64,000 bases of DNA, taken from Embleya sp040629175. Its GTDB lineage: Bacteria > Actinomycetota > Actinomycetes > Streptomycetales > Streptomycetaceae. The stretch is taken from contig NZ_JBEXUX010000055.1 in NCBI RefSeq assembly GCF_040629175.1, positions 1 through 64,000 on the forward strand. The letters run 5' to 3'. A program made the position numbers and the translations under genes. The notes below the pieces were generated by a model that saw nothing but the letters and a program-made list of their open reading frames with translations, ran no database searches and was not told the origin of the DNA. Positions within the stretch are counted from its first letter, which is position 1. Each line of letters begins with the position of its first letter. Below, in pieces: positions 1 through 8,612 of the stretch.

Positions 1-209
1 CCGGGCCCCGGCACGGCATCACCACCGTCGTCTCCCAGCGCAGCGGCGAGACCGCGAGCGCGTTCACCACCCACCTCCCGGCGGCCGACGGCCCCGGCGC
101 GACGCCACCCGTCCCGCGGCTCAGCCGCGGGGCGTCCGCCAACCGGCCCACGCGCTGCGCACCATGTCCGACGTGTCGTGCCGGGCCTTCCAGCCCAACT
201 CGGTGGTGA
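1..209 (+). CDS. C-terminal end of an unidentified protein (partial)
   Basis: The frame beginning at base 3 stays open to a TGA at 207-209. Almost every codon from 3 to about 125 ends in G or C, the pattern of real genes in this window. The tail is rich in Pro, Arg, Ser and Thr and I recognise no domain. It overlaps the convergent galE gene by about 89 bases, so the last 28 codons are read opposite galE. The true stop and the function cannot be settled because the start lies outside the window. Confidence 0.45.
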   Translation, partial: GPRHGITTVVSQRSGETASAFTTHLPAADGPGATPPVPRLSRGASANRPTRCAPCPTCRAGPSSPTRW

Positions 210-1089
210 TCAGGTCGGCGCTCGCCACCACCCGGGCCGGGTCGCCCGCACGCCGCGGCCGGACCTCCGGAGCCAAGTCGCGCAAACCGGTGACCTCGCC
301 GATGAGTTCCACCATCTCGCGCACCGACGTGCCCTCGCCGCGACCCACGTTCAGCACCAGGCGCGCGTCCGGATCGCTCGCGAGCCGACGGGTGGCGGCC
401 ACGTGCGCCTCGGCCAGGTCCACCACGTGGATGAAGTCGCGCACGCAGGTGCCGTCCGGGGTGTCGTAGTCGTCCCCGAAGATCATCGGCGCCTGATCCG
501 CCGTCAACTTCTCCAGCACCATCGGCACCAGGTTGAACACGCCCTTGTCCGCGAGCTCCGGCGCGCCCGCGCCCGCGACGTTGAAGTAGCGCAACGAGGC
601 GTACGAGATCTTGTGCGCGCGCGCCGTGGCCTTGATCATCCACTCGCCGACGAGCTTGCTCTCGCCGTACGGGTTGATCGGCACGCACGGGGTGTCCTCG
701 TCGACGAGGTCGACGTCGGGCATGCCGTAGACGGCGGCGCTGGAGGAGAACACGATCCGGGTGACCTCGGCCTCGACCATGGCCGCCAGCAGGGTGCGCA
801 GACCCTCGACGTTCTCCTCGTAGTAGTAGAGGGGGCGCGCGACCGATTCGGGCACCTGCTTGCGGCCCGCGATGTGCACCACACCGTCCACGGCGTGCGC
901 CCGGAAGACCCCGTCGAGCAGTGCCCGATCCAGCACCGAGCCGACCACCAGTGGCACCTTCTCCGGGACCAACTCGCGGGTGCCCGAGGACAGGTCGTCG
1001 ACCACGACCACGTCCTCGCCGACCGCGAGCAGCGCCCGCACGACATGTGTCCCGATGTATCCGGCACCGCCGGTGACAAGCCACTTCAT
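121..1089 (-). CDS. galE: UDP-glucose 4-epimerase
   Basis: Extended short-chain dehydrogenase of 322 residues, the usual GalE length. The NAD-binding GGAGYIG is at residues 7-13, SSSAAVYG at 115-122 holds the catalytic Ser/Thr, and the catalytic pair is Tyr141 and Lys145 in PYGESK. The family interconverts UDP-glucose and UDP-galactose in the cytoplasm and supplies galactose donors. The glycosyltransferases that follow fit a supply role for surface glycans. The ATG start has only a weak ribosome binding site (TGAAG). Other NDP-sugar epimerases share these motifs, so the exact sugar is inferred. Confidence 0.9.
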   Translation of the reverse strand: MKWLVTGGAGYIGTHVVRALLAVGEDVVVVDDLSSGTRELVPEKVPLVVGSVLDRALLDGVFRAHAVDGVVHIAGRKQVPESVARPLYYYEENVEGLRTLLAAMVEAEVTRIVFSSSAAVYGMPDVDLVDEDTPCVPINPYGESKLVGEWMIKATARAHKISYASLRYFNVAGAGAPELADKGVFNLVPMVLEKLTADQAPMIFGDDYDTPDGTCVRDFIHVVDLAEAHVAATRRLASDPDARLVLNVGRGEGTSVREMVELIGEVTGLRDLAPEVRPRRAGDPARVVASADLITTELGWKARHDTSDMVRSAWAGWRTPRG

Positions 1090-1159
1090 GACTTCAGCGT
1101 AACCGCCGAGCCGTTCGCCCCGGCTCAGGCCGGGCCGGGGCGACGCGGGCCGGTCCGCT

Positions 1160-1570
1160 TCACGACACCGGCGTCGAGTCCGACTCGGTGACGCGGTGCT
1201 GCGGTTCGGTTCCGGGGATCATCACCTTGCGCGAGACCACGAACGTCACCGGGATCGCGGCGGCGGCGGCGACGAGCGGCGCGATCCGCTCGTCCATCGA
1301 CGCCCACGACACCAGCGCGTAGACGCCCACCGTGGTGATCACGAAGTTCGTCACGTTGGTCAGCGGGAACAGCAGGAACTTCTTCCACGTGGGCCGCACC
1401 TTGTAGGTGAAGTACGTGTTCATGAAGAACGAGCCGATCATGCTCAGGATGAAGGCGGTGACGTGGGCCGCCAGATACGGCACCACATGACGCAACCCGA
1501 GGTAGAGCAGGTAGTAGGTGCCGGTGTTCACCACACCCACGAGCGCGAAGCGAATGGCCTGACGCAGCAT
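1160..1570 (-). CDS. GtrA-like small membrane protein (lipid-linked sugar flippase)
   Basis: A 136-residue protein with four hydrophobic segments and the typical GtrA opening, ALVGVVNTGTYYLLY, near residues 10-24, followed by NTYFTYKVRP. GtrA proteins help move undecaprenyl- or polyprenyl-phosphate-linked sugars across the membrane. Its ATG at 1568-1570 overlaps the stop codon of the upstream glycosyltransferase (ATGA), so the pair is translationally coupled, as in gtrA-gtrB modules. The C-terminal tail is polar and probably cytoplasmic. The carried sugar is unknown. Confidence 0.85.
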   Translation of the reverse strand: MLRQAIRFALVGVVNTGTYYLLYLGLRHVVPYLAAHVTAFILSMIGSFFMNTYFTYKVRPTWKKFLLFPLTNVTNFVITTVGVYALVSWASMDERIAPLVAAAAAIPVTFVVSRKVMIPGTEPQHRVTESDSTPVS

Positions 1571-2565
1571 CAGCGGCCGACCCCTCGGGGCGCGGCGTTC
1601 GCCGAGGTCTCCCGGATGGCGGCGGCCATCTGCGGCGCGGGCACCCGCGTCTCCGTGCTCTCGCGGACCAGGTAGTGCGGGCGGTTCTTGGTCTCGTAGT
1701 AGATACGGCCGATGTACTCGCCGATCAGACCGAGCATCGTCATCTGGAGCCCGCCCAGACCGGTCACCGCCGCGATGATGGTGATGTAACCGGGCGTCTG
1801 GATGCCCTGGAAGATCGCGATGCCGATCAGAATCATGGTGTACGCGAGCGACAGCGCGGACAACACGAGGCCGAAGTAGATGGCCACCCGCAACGGCCGG
1901 TTGTTGAACGAGATCAAACCGTCCAGGCCGTAATTGAGGAGCTTGCCGAAACTCCACTTGGTCTGTCCGAGTTCGCGGGTGACATTCTTGTATTCGAAGA
2001 GAACCGAGTCGTATCCGATCCACGAATACAGGCCCTTGGAAAACCTGTTGTATTCGCGCATCGACAGCAGCGCATTCAGTGCCTGCCGCGACAACAATCG
2101 GAAGTCGCCGACACCGTCGACGAGTTCGACGTCGACCCACTTGTTGACGAGCTTGTAGTACGAGCTGCTGAGGAAACTGCGGAACCGCTTGTCGCCCTCA
2201 CGGCTGCGCCGCGCGATCACCTGATCGTGGCCCTTGAGGTGGAGATCCAGCATGCGCGGGATCAACTCCGGCGGATGCTGGAGGTCCGCGTCCATGATCA
2301 CCACGGCGTCGCCGGTGGCCTGCTCCAGGCCGGCCAACATGGCGGCCTCCTTGCCGAAGTTGCGGCTGAAGGAGGTGTACTTGGCGGCCGGGTCCTTGGC
2401 CGCCAGCTCGCGCAGGATCCGCAGCGTTCCGTCGGAGCTGCCGTCGTCGACGTAGCAGATCTCGACGTCGGCCCCGATGTCCTTGAGCTCCGCGCGGATC
2501 GTCTCGTGGAAGGTGGACAGTACGGCTTCTTCGTTGAAGCACGGCACCACGAGAGACAAGAGCAT
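1570..2565 (-). CDS. GtrB/DPM1-like family 2 glycosyltransferase with two C-terminal membrane helices
   Basis: A 331-residue protein counted from the ATG at 2563-2565. It has the GT2 opening SLVVPCFNEE, then YVDDGSSDGT at 39-47, the metal-binding DADLQHPPE at 92-100, and two hydrophobic helices at about 230-255 and 262-290. This is the architecture of GtrB, ArnC and dolichol-phosphate-mannose-synthase-like enzymes, which transfer a sugar from a nucleotide donor to polyprenyl phosphate at the inner face of the membrane. The overlapping GtrA partner would then flip it. The frame stays open upstream to 2664, but homologous sequence begins at MLLSLVVP and GGTGA lies about 7 bases before this ATG. 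Confidence 0.85.
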   Translation of the reverse strand: MLLSLVVPCFNEEAVLSTFHETIRAELKDIGADVEICYVDDGSSDGTLRILRELAAKDPAAKYTSFSRNFGKEAAMLAGLEQATGDAVVIMDADLQHPPELIPRMLDLHLKGHDQVIARRSREGDKRFRSFLSSSYYKLVNKWVDVELVDGVGDFRLLSRQALNALLSMREYNRFSKGLYSWIGYDSVLFEYKNVTRELGQTKWSFGKLLNYGLDGLISFNNRPLRVAIYFGLVLSALSLAYTMILIGIAIFQGIQTPGYITIIAAVTGLGGLQMTMLGLIGEYIGRIYYETKNRPHYLVRESTETRVPAPQMAAAIRETSANAAPRGVGR

Positions 2566-2915
2566 CGACTTCACCGGTTTCTCGTCTGAAGACAGGACCA
2601 GGCCCAAGGCCACAGCCGCGTTGGCAGGCGTTCTGTCCGACCCGCGTCGCCGAAGAGGTTCCACAGACCTGGTCGAAGACGGTCGGCAGCCCGAGCGCCG
2701 ATCATTCTTGCACGAAAAGCCTGTCCCGAATCACTGCGCCGACCCGGATCCACAGCCCGGAGAGCGACCGCGCGGGCCTCGGACGGGGCTCCTGGAAGGT
2801 TCGTTGGGAGGGACGCGGCCGGCTCCGCAGCGGTTCCACGGCCGGCCCCGGCGCCCGGCGTCGTCGACGACGGGTGCGACCGTCGACCCGGTCGCACCCG
2901 AGAGCACTCGACGGG
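2566..2915. other. Intergenic region with terminator
   Basis: About 350 bases lie between two minus-strand glycosyltransferase genes. The right end holds the 2871-2900 hairpin that ends the gene to its right. The left end must carry the promoter and ribosome binding site of the GtrB/GtrA pair, but I see no convincing -10/-35 pair. No open frame here has coding-like third positions. Confidence 0.5.
2871..2900 (-). terminator. Intrinsic-type hairpin terminator
   Basis: A perfect 12-base stem (CGGGTGCGACCG and its complement) closes a 6-base loop, 16 bases past the stop codon of the minus-strand glycosyltransferase. There is no U-tract, which is common in Streptomyces terminators. Confidence 0.7.
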
Positions 2916-4508
2916 TCAGGTCTTGGAGCCGGACCGGCGGCGGAATCGGGCGGTGGCCACGGCCGCCGCACCGCGCGGGCCGTCCGCGACCCGCACGCCG
3001 AGCGAGTGGTTGGCCGTGCGGTAGGGCTGCACGAGCAGCAGAGCCCGACGCAGGTCCGGGACCATGTGCCGGGTCAGCCCCGAGCCACCGGCGGCGCGAA
3101 CTCGCACATGGGTGGCCGACCCGTCCCAAAAGCTCACCTGCGCCCAGATGTCCCACGTCGCGAACGCGCCGAGGCCGCGCAGCGCGCCGCCGTCCAGCAC
3201 CGCGCGCCCGTGCAGGAACCCGTCCTCGGCGGTGGCGGTCACCGTCGCGGGCCGGGACCGATTGGTGGTGCCGAGTCGATCGCGCAGTTCGATCTCGACG
3301 TGCGCGATCCCGGAGGCGCTGATCCGGCCGTACAGATCGGCGATCCGCAGGTCCAGCGCGAGCCGGGCCCCGGTGACCGACACCGACGCCTCGACGTCGA
3401 TCGGCAGCCCGGCGGTGGGCACCGAGCGGAAACCGCTGAGCGGGACCGCCGGGCGCTCGTCGTCCCAGGTCGGGGTCTCGGGACCGCCGAAGTACGGCGG
3501 CACCAGCCGCGGCGGATCCGCGGCCAGCTCGGCGAGCCGGGCGGCGGCGGTCGGCCGCTCCCGGGTGCGCACCACGTCGGCGGCCCAGCGCGCGGACGGC
3601 GTCGCGTCCACGAAGGCCCGCACGCCGAACGTGGACAGATGTTGCCGGGCGATCTCCCACCACTCGTTGCGGTACTCCTCCTCCTGCCGGTGCAGGTCAC
3701 GCAGGTAGAGCGAGAGATCGTGCTCCAGGAATTTGCGCTCGGCCGCGTCCACCAGGTGCTCGTCACCGGTGTCGCGCATGATCTCTACGACATCGGCGTG
3801 CGCCCGGACCCGGTCCTGCCAGTTGCGGATGCGGTCGCGACGCAGCGAGATGGACGGCTTGGAGGTGCGGCGCCGCACGTTCCAGGTGTAGACGGGCGCG
3901 TCGATCACCGCGAAGCGACGGGCCGCCGCGTAGACCTTCGCGGTGAACGGGAAGTCCTCGTAGTGGGCCGCGCCGTCGGGGAACTGGATGTGATTCTCGG
4001 TCAGGAACGAGCGGCGGTAGAGCTTGTTCACCGCGAGCGTGTCCCACAACGATTCCGGGCGTTCGGCGATCGAGTACACGCCCGGCTTCGCGAACAGGTG
4101 CGGATGCCAGGCCACATCGCGTTCCTCGGGCAACTCGCGGCGCACGCACCGCCCGGCCACGAAGTCCACGTCGTTGTCGACCGCGGCCCGATACATCGCC
4201 TCGACCGCGCCGGGCGGGAGCACGTCGTCGCTGTCGAGGTAACAGATCCAGCCGGACTGCGCGAAGGCGGTGCCGTCGTTGCGCGGCTCGCCGCAACCAC
4301 CGCTGTTGGTGGTACGCCGCACCACCCGGACCCGATCGCGCGGCCAGCGGGACAACACCTGGCCGGTCTCGTCCGTCGACGCGTCGTCCACCACCACGAT
4401 CTCCGAGACCACATCACCCTGGGCCAGGGCCGACTCGATGGCGGCCGGCAGGTGAGTCGCGTCGTTGTACGTGATGACGACGACGCTCACCCCGTCAGTG
4501 CGAGTCAT
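2916..4508 (-). CDS. Family 2 glycosyltransferase with C-terminal extension
   Basis: A 530-residue protein. The GT2 domain spans roughly 5-240, with VSVVVITYNDATHLP at the start, VVVDDASTDET, NSGGCGEPRN and the metal-binding CYLDSDD. The C-terminal ~200 residues look like a beta-rich accessory domain. The GT2 domain closely resembles that of the 930-residue protein at 9764-12556, including the NSGGC..PRN and LDSDD blocks, so the two are probably paralogues used on one surface polymer. Two start codons are possible, at 4508 and at 4520 (MGEEMTRT). I chose 4508, which begins just before the conserved fold; neither has a good ribosome binding site. Donor and acceptor are unknown. Confidence 0.75.
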   Translation of the reverse strand: MTRTDGVSVVVITYNDATHLPAAIESALAQGDVVSEIVVVDDASTDETGQVLSRWPRDRVRVVRRTTNSGGCGEPRNDGTAFAQSGWICYLDSDDVLPPGAVEAMYRAAVDNDVDFVAGRCVRRELPEERDVAWHPHLFAKPGVYSIAERPESLWDTLAVNKLYRRSFLTENHIQFPDGAAHYEDFPFTAKVYAAARRFAVIDAPVYTWNVRRRTSKPSISLRRDRIRNWQDRVRAHADVVEIMRDTGDEHLVDAAERKFLEHDLSLYLRDLHRQEEEYRNEWWEIARQHLSTFGVRAFVDATPSARWAADVVRTRERPTAAARLAELAADPPRLVPPYFGGPETPTWDDERPAVPLSGFRSVPTAGLPIDVEASVSVTGARLALDLRIADLYGRISASGIAHVEIELRDRLGTTNRSRPATVTATAEDGFLHGRAVLDGGALRGLGAFATWDIWAQVSFWDGSATHVRVRAAGGSGLTRHMVPDLRRALLLVQPYRTANHSLGVRVADGPRGAAAVATARFRRRSGSKT

Positions 4509-4651
4509 CTCTTCACCCATTCTCGTTGCGGCGGCGCCGACCGGTGCGGCGGCAATCAGCCTATGCTCCGGCACTTCGGCTTCGGGTACCCGATGGCGCC
4601 CACGGTGAAAAGCTCCGTCCACCGGCGATTCCACATGGGTGGTTCGCGGGT

Positions 4652-4699
4652 CGGTCGGTGTCGTGCGCACGGGCCTTTCCGTGCGCACGACACCGACCG
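4652..4699 (-). terminator. Very strong hairpin terminator
   Basis: A perfect 21-base stem (outer arm CGGTCGGTGTCGTGCGCACG and its exact complement) surrounds the 6-base loop GCCTTT. It lies 5 bases past the stop codon of the PIG-L gene and before the next glycosyltransferase, so it should end PIG-L transcription. Confidence 0.85.
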
Positions 4700-4704
4700 C
4701 GCCG

Positions 4705-6810
4705 CTAGTTGCCGATCGGCAGCCAATTGCCGAACGGTGCGGCGGCGACGGGGTCCTGCTGCCTGGTGACCAGCATGCGCCCGTCCTGACCCAGGGCCAG
4801 CAATACGGTGCGACCGGTCGAGTCCGTCGCGGCCAGCGGGGTGTACGGAACGTAGCGACCGTCGTCGTTCCAGCGCAGCGGCAGCGCGTCCCGGTCCGGC
4901 GCGGCCACCGCGCTGCTCACCCCGCCGCCGTTGTTGCGCACGACCAGGGCCACCTTGCCGTCGGCGCGCGGTGTCACCGCGACCGTCCCGGTGCCGCCCG
5001 GCACACCGAGGTCGCGCGGCTCGGCCGCCCACCCGCCCTCGGGCGCGGTCTGGCGCAGCGCGATCACCGCCCCGTCGGGCGACCTGCGGACGTAGACGCC
5101 GATCCGGCCGTCGGCCTCGATCACCGCGGTCGGGGCGGAGGAGACCGCCGGACCCCGGAACCTCGGGTCGGCCACGAGCGCCGTGTTGGGCTTGGGCTGG
5201 GCCCAGCGCGCCATGCCGGCCCTGGTCGACGCGAAGACCTCGATCCGGCCGGCGCGGGTGGTCACGGTGGCCAGGCCGTCCTGGAGGTCGGCGCCGCCCA
5301 GGTTGGCCCACGGGCCCCAGGTGCCGTTGGCCAGTTCGGTGCTGCTGCTCAAACCGCGGCCGCCGTTGCGTACGAACACCGACATGCGGCCGTCCTGGTT
5401 CACCGCCACGGCGGGCACCCCGACGTTGCGGGCGAGCTGCGGGTCGGCCGCGTCCGGGTTGCCGATCACCGACCACGGGCCGAACTTGCCGCCCGGCTCG
5501 GTCTGCGTCGCGGTCACGATCTCACGCTTCTGGGTCGGCGCGGTGGGGCCGAAGGTGGTCCGCAGACCCACCAGCCGCAGCTTGCCGTCGGGTGTCTTGG
5601 CCACGCTCAGCGTGGGCGCCAGCCAGCCGCCGCCGACATAGGCCGGGCTGCCCCAGGTGCCGCTGCCCGCCTTCTTCTCGGTCCACTGGCTGACCTGCCC
5701 GTCCAGCACCGCGAACGCGGTCAGCCGGCCGTCCGGCAGGGTGCCCGCCCAGGTCGGCGTGACCGGGTAGCGCGCGTAGGTGGTCTGCGGCCACAGCGAC
5801 TTCTCGGCGGTCGTGCCCACGTTCCGGTCCCCACACCCGAATTCGAGCGAACAGCGGTCGGGGTTGCCGCCGCCGTAGATGTCCAGGATCGACTTCTTGC
5901 GCTTGAACTCGTCGGCGGCCAGGTTGCTCGGCCAGAAGGCGTTGCCGTAGCCGCGGAAGCTGGTGACCACGATGCGGCGCGAGTTGCCCGGGCCCTGATA
6001 GTCGGCCAGGGACGCCTGGGCGAAGAGCGCCGCGGCGGTGTGGTCCGGGTGGTCCACGTAACCCTTGCCGGGTTCGGGCGAGTAGACGTGCGGCTCGGGA
6101 TCCGGGTCCAGGGTGCGGACACTGGTCGGCGCGAACTGGGCGTACAGGTCGGTGAGCGTGCCGACCAGGGCGTCCTTCGTATAGGCGTAGGTGTTCTTGA
6201 CCGGGCCGCCGGCCGGGATCAAGGTGGGCATGCTCGGGATCGAGCCCTCCCACAGTTGCCGCAGACCGACCTGCTTCTCCTTCGCGACATGCCCGCCGCC
6301 GTCGAGCATGTTCAGGAACACCAGGCGCACGCGCGGCTTGGCCACGAGCGTGTCCACCTCGGCGAGGCCGACCCGGGTCTTCAGGGTCGAGCGCTCCCAC
6401 TTGGCGTTGCGGTTGCCGGCCGCCATCTCCGCGTACGCCTGGCGCAGGCCGTTCTGCCGGGCCGTCGCGTACTGCGAGCGGTCCAACGACTTCTGCTTCG
6501 AACCCGACGGCGCCCGCCAGCCGTCGGCCTCGCCGGCGGTCAGATAGATGGTCGTGGACGCGCTGCCGTGGTCTATCGACTTCTCGATCTCCGGGTTGAT
6601 GAAGTACAGGTCGTCATCGGGATGGGCCACCACCTGCACGTACGCACCCGGGAAGTCCGGCGAGTAGACCTCGGGGAAGGGCGCGGCCGCAGCGTCCTTC
6701 GACGGGGTCGACGATCCGGGCGAACGGACCAGGAACACGATGCCGATCAGGACGGCCAGGGCTATCGGGACCAACGTCCATCCGCGGCTCAGACGACGTG
6801 GGAGAGACAC
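4705..6810 (-). CDS. Membrane-anchored PIG-L family deacetylase with C-terminal repeat domain
   Basis: A 701-residue protein from a GTG at 6808-6810, with GGAAGG 9 bases upstream. A single hydrophobic segment at about 11-28 acts as a signal anchor, so the rest is predicted outside the cell. The PIG-L/LmbE domain covers about 55-330: AHPDDD at 62-67 and a later HPDHTAAALF supply the zinc ligands. From about 340 to the end, repeated units of roughly 50 residues (patterns such as DGRL..FAV, DGRMSVFVRN, DGRIGVYVRR) suggest a beta-propeller or lectin-like fold. The family removes N-acetyl groups from amino sugars such as GlcNAc. Extracellular location and neighbours suggest it modifies a wall or capsule polymer. 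Confidence 0.8.
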   Translation of the reverse strand: MSLPRRLSRGWTLVPIALAVLIGIVFLVRSPGSSTPSKDAAAAPFPEVYSPDFPGAYVQVVAHPDDDLYFINPEIEKSIDHGSASTTIYLTAGEADGWRAPSGSKQKSLDRSQYATARQNGLRQAYAEMAAGNRNAKWERSTLKTRVGLAEVDTLVAKPRVRLVFLNMLDGGGHVAKEKQVGLRQLWEGSIPSMPTLIPAGGPVKNTYAYTKDALVGTLTDLYAQFAPTSVRTLDPDPEPHVYSPEPGKGYVDHPDHTAAALFAQASLADYQGPGNSRRIVVTSFRGYGNAFWPSNLAADEFKRKKSILDIYGGGNPDRCSLEFGCGDRNVGTTAEKSLWPQTTYARYPVTPTWAGTLPDGRLTAFAVLDGQVSQWTEKKAGSGTWGSPAYVGGGWLAPTLSVAKTPDGKLRLVGLRTTFGPTAPTQKREIVTATQTEPGGKFGPWSVIGNPDAADPQLARNVGVPAVAVNQDGRMSVFVRNGGRGLSSSTELANGTWGPWANLGGADLQDGLATVTTRAGRIEVFASTRAGMARWAQPKPNTALVADPRFRGPAVSSAPTAVIEADGRIGVYVRRSPDGAVIALRQTAPEGGWAAEPRDLGVPGGTGTVAVTPRADGKVALVVRNNGGGVSSAVAAPDRDALPLRWNDDGRYVPYTPLAATDSTGRTVLLALGQDGRMLVTRQQDPVAAAPFGNWLPIGN

Positions 6811-7096
6811 GTACCGGCGCCTTCCAGTGGAGGTAGAGACCGCAGGCGGATCGGCGTGCGGAGCAGGTATGGCGATCGAGGCATGGTTATATGACCAGAT
6901 TCGAAATCTGCGTTCGTGGTTCCACAGGGTCCGAAGGTCCAGCGCCTGGCGGCGATGGCTAGTCTGGCACGAGCCGAGCCGTGGCCCGCTTCGCCGCAGC
7001 CGGCGCAGCGGCCCCCGTCGAATCGGCCGGGCCCCCGGACCGCCCGTATCCTGGGCCCGCTCTCGATCATCGTAGTTCGCCTCGGAAGGGTCGCTG

Positions 7097-8581
7097 GTGC
7101 GCCGTCTCGGTCTATCCTCGTCGGGAACCCACGTCCCAACCGCCACGTTGATTCGGGCCGGGGCTCTGACGGGGGCGGCGGTCGCCGGGATCCTGTTGTC
7201 GGTCGGCGCGTTCCTGGGACTCTTCGTGCGGCCCAGCTCGGACGACTGGTGCGTCCTGTGGAAGGCCCGGGACATGGGCACCTGGGGCCTGATGGACGAC
7301 TTCTGGAACACCCAGAACGGCCGCGTCTCCAACGCCTTCGTCTCCGGCCTGGTCTACGGCGACGGTCTCGCCGGCGTCAAGGTGCTGCCACTGCTGCTGT
7401 TGGTGTTCCTGGCAGCGGGTCTGTTCCTGCTCTACCGCACCCTGTGGGCGCGGCTCGGCTGGGAGGCGCCCGCGTCGGTGTACCTGCTGCTCGCGCTGAT
7501 CACCACGTGCGCGGTCTTCCTGTCCATGCCGATCCCGTACCAGGCCCTGCTGTGGGCGCCGGCCACCATCTCGCACACCCTGCCGTTCGTGATCGGTGTC
7601 TGGAGCCTGTTCTGGTGCCTGACCGCCACGACGCCCAAGCGCCGGCAGGTGGCCGTGATCGGGATCGGGGTCGTCGGTCTGTTCATCGGCATGCTCAGTG
7701 AGCCGTTCACCGTCGTCTCGCTGGCCATGTGTGGTGTGGCCGCGCTGGTGGCACTGCCCGCCGCGATCCGCCGCAAGGAACGCTTCGCACTGCTGTGGAA
7801 CGTGTCCGCCCTGGTCGGTCTCGTGGTCGGGCTGGGTCTGCTCTACACCTCCCCCGGGGCCAAGCTGCGCCGGGCCGCGACCGGCACGGGGGAGTCGGCG
7901 CTCGACCCGAAGGTGCTCAAGTCCGGGTATCACGAGTGGCTCAAGGTGCTGGACACGATCACCTCGACGTGGACGTATCTGGCCGTGGTCGCGATCGGCG
8001 TCCTGCTGGGCCTGGTGACGCGACGGCTGGTCGCGGACGGGCCCCTGCTGCCGGGGCCGACCTGGCTCAAGGCCGTGGTCCTGGTGCTGCCGGCGCCGAT
8101 GTTCCTGGTGATCAGCTTCGGCGTCACCCTGTCGCTGCGCCTGGGCTACGGCCCCGGCGGGTGGTCCTACAGCCGTACGTGGCTCAACTTCCTCGGCCCC
8201 ACCCTGGTCGTGCTCGGCCTGTGGGGCGTGTGCCTGGGCGTGGCGCTGCGGGCGTTGGCGGCCCGACGGGGCAACGCCGGACGCGCCGGCCTGGCGGTGA
8301 TCGCCCTGGCGGCGGCGGTCTTCAGCGCCGTGTCCCTGGTCGAGTGGGCCGGGGTCATGCGGGACCTGACCAGGACCACGGTCACCCGGGCACAACAGTG
8401 GGACGCCGAGGACGCGCGCACTCGGGCCCAGGTGCGGGGCGGGGCGACGGTGGTGACCTACGATCCGCATCGGATCGGTGGCCTGGCCGAAGCCTTCATG
8501 GTGCCTCGGGCCAAGGACTGGGCCGCGGGATGCGTGGCCCGCTACTACCGGGTGGACGAGGTCGTGCGGCCCCGGAAGTGA
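7097..8581 (+). CDS. DUF6056-like polytopic membrane protein
   Basis: A 494-residue protein with about 10-12 hydrophobic segments. Its first extracytoplasmic loop carries SSDDWCVLWKARDMGTWG followed by NGRVSNAF, resembling the acidic first loop of GT-C-fold membrane glycosyltransferases and of DUF6056 proteins. The GTG start at 7097 has GGAAGG 7 bases upstream. It is divergent from the PIG-L gene and shares its 286-base upstream region. Its biochemistry is unknown; a role in surface glycan transfer is inferred only from context and from the acidic loop motif. Confidence 0.6.
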   Translation: MRRLGLSSSGTHVPTATLIRAGALTGAAVAGILLSVGAFLGLFVRPSSDDWCVLWKARDMGTWGLMDDFWNTQNGRVSNAFVSGLVYGDGLAGVKVLPLLLLVFLAAGLFLLYRTLWARLGWEAPASVYLLLALITTCAVFLSMPIPYQALLWAPATISHTLPFVIGVWSLFWCLTATTPKRRQVAVIGIGVVGLFIGMLSEPFTVVSLAMCGVAALVALPAAIRRKERFALLWNVSALVGLVVGLGLLYTSPGAKLRRAATGTGESALDPKVLKSGYHEWLKVLDTITSTWTYLAVVAIGVLLGLVTRRLVADGPLLPGPTWLKAVVLVLPAPMFLVISFGVTLSLRLGYGPGGWSYSRTWLNFLGPTLVVLGLWGVCLGVALRALAARRGNAGRAGLAVIALAAAVFSAVSLVEWAGVMRDLTRTTVTRAQQWDAEDARTRAQVRGGATVVTYDPHRIGGLAEAFMVPRAKDWAAGCVARYYRVDEVVRPRK

Positions 8582-8612
8582 CTCCGGGACCGCACGAGCG
8601 GGCGTCGATCCG

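Noticed and set aside
4639..6894. 751-codon plus-strand open frame opposite the PIG-L gene
   Set aside because: Arg/Gly/Ala-rich with no recognisable motif; the minus-strand protein is clearly a PIG-L enzyme.
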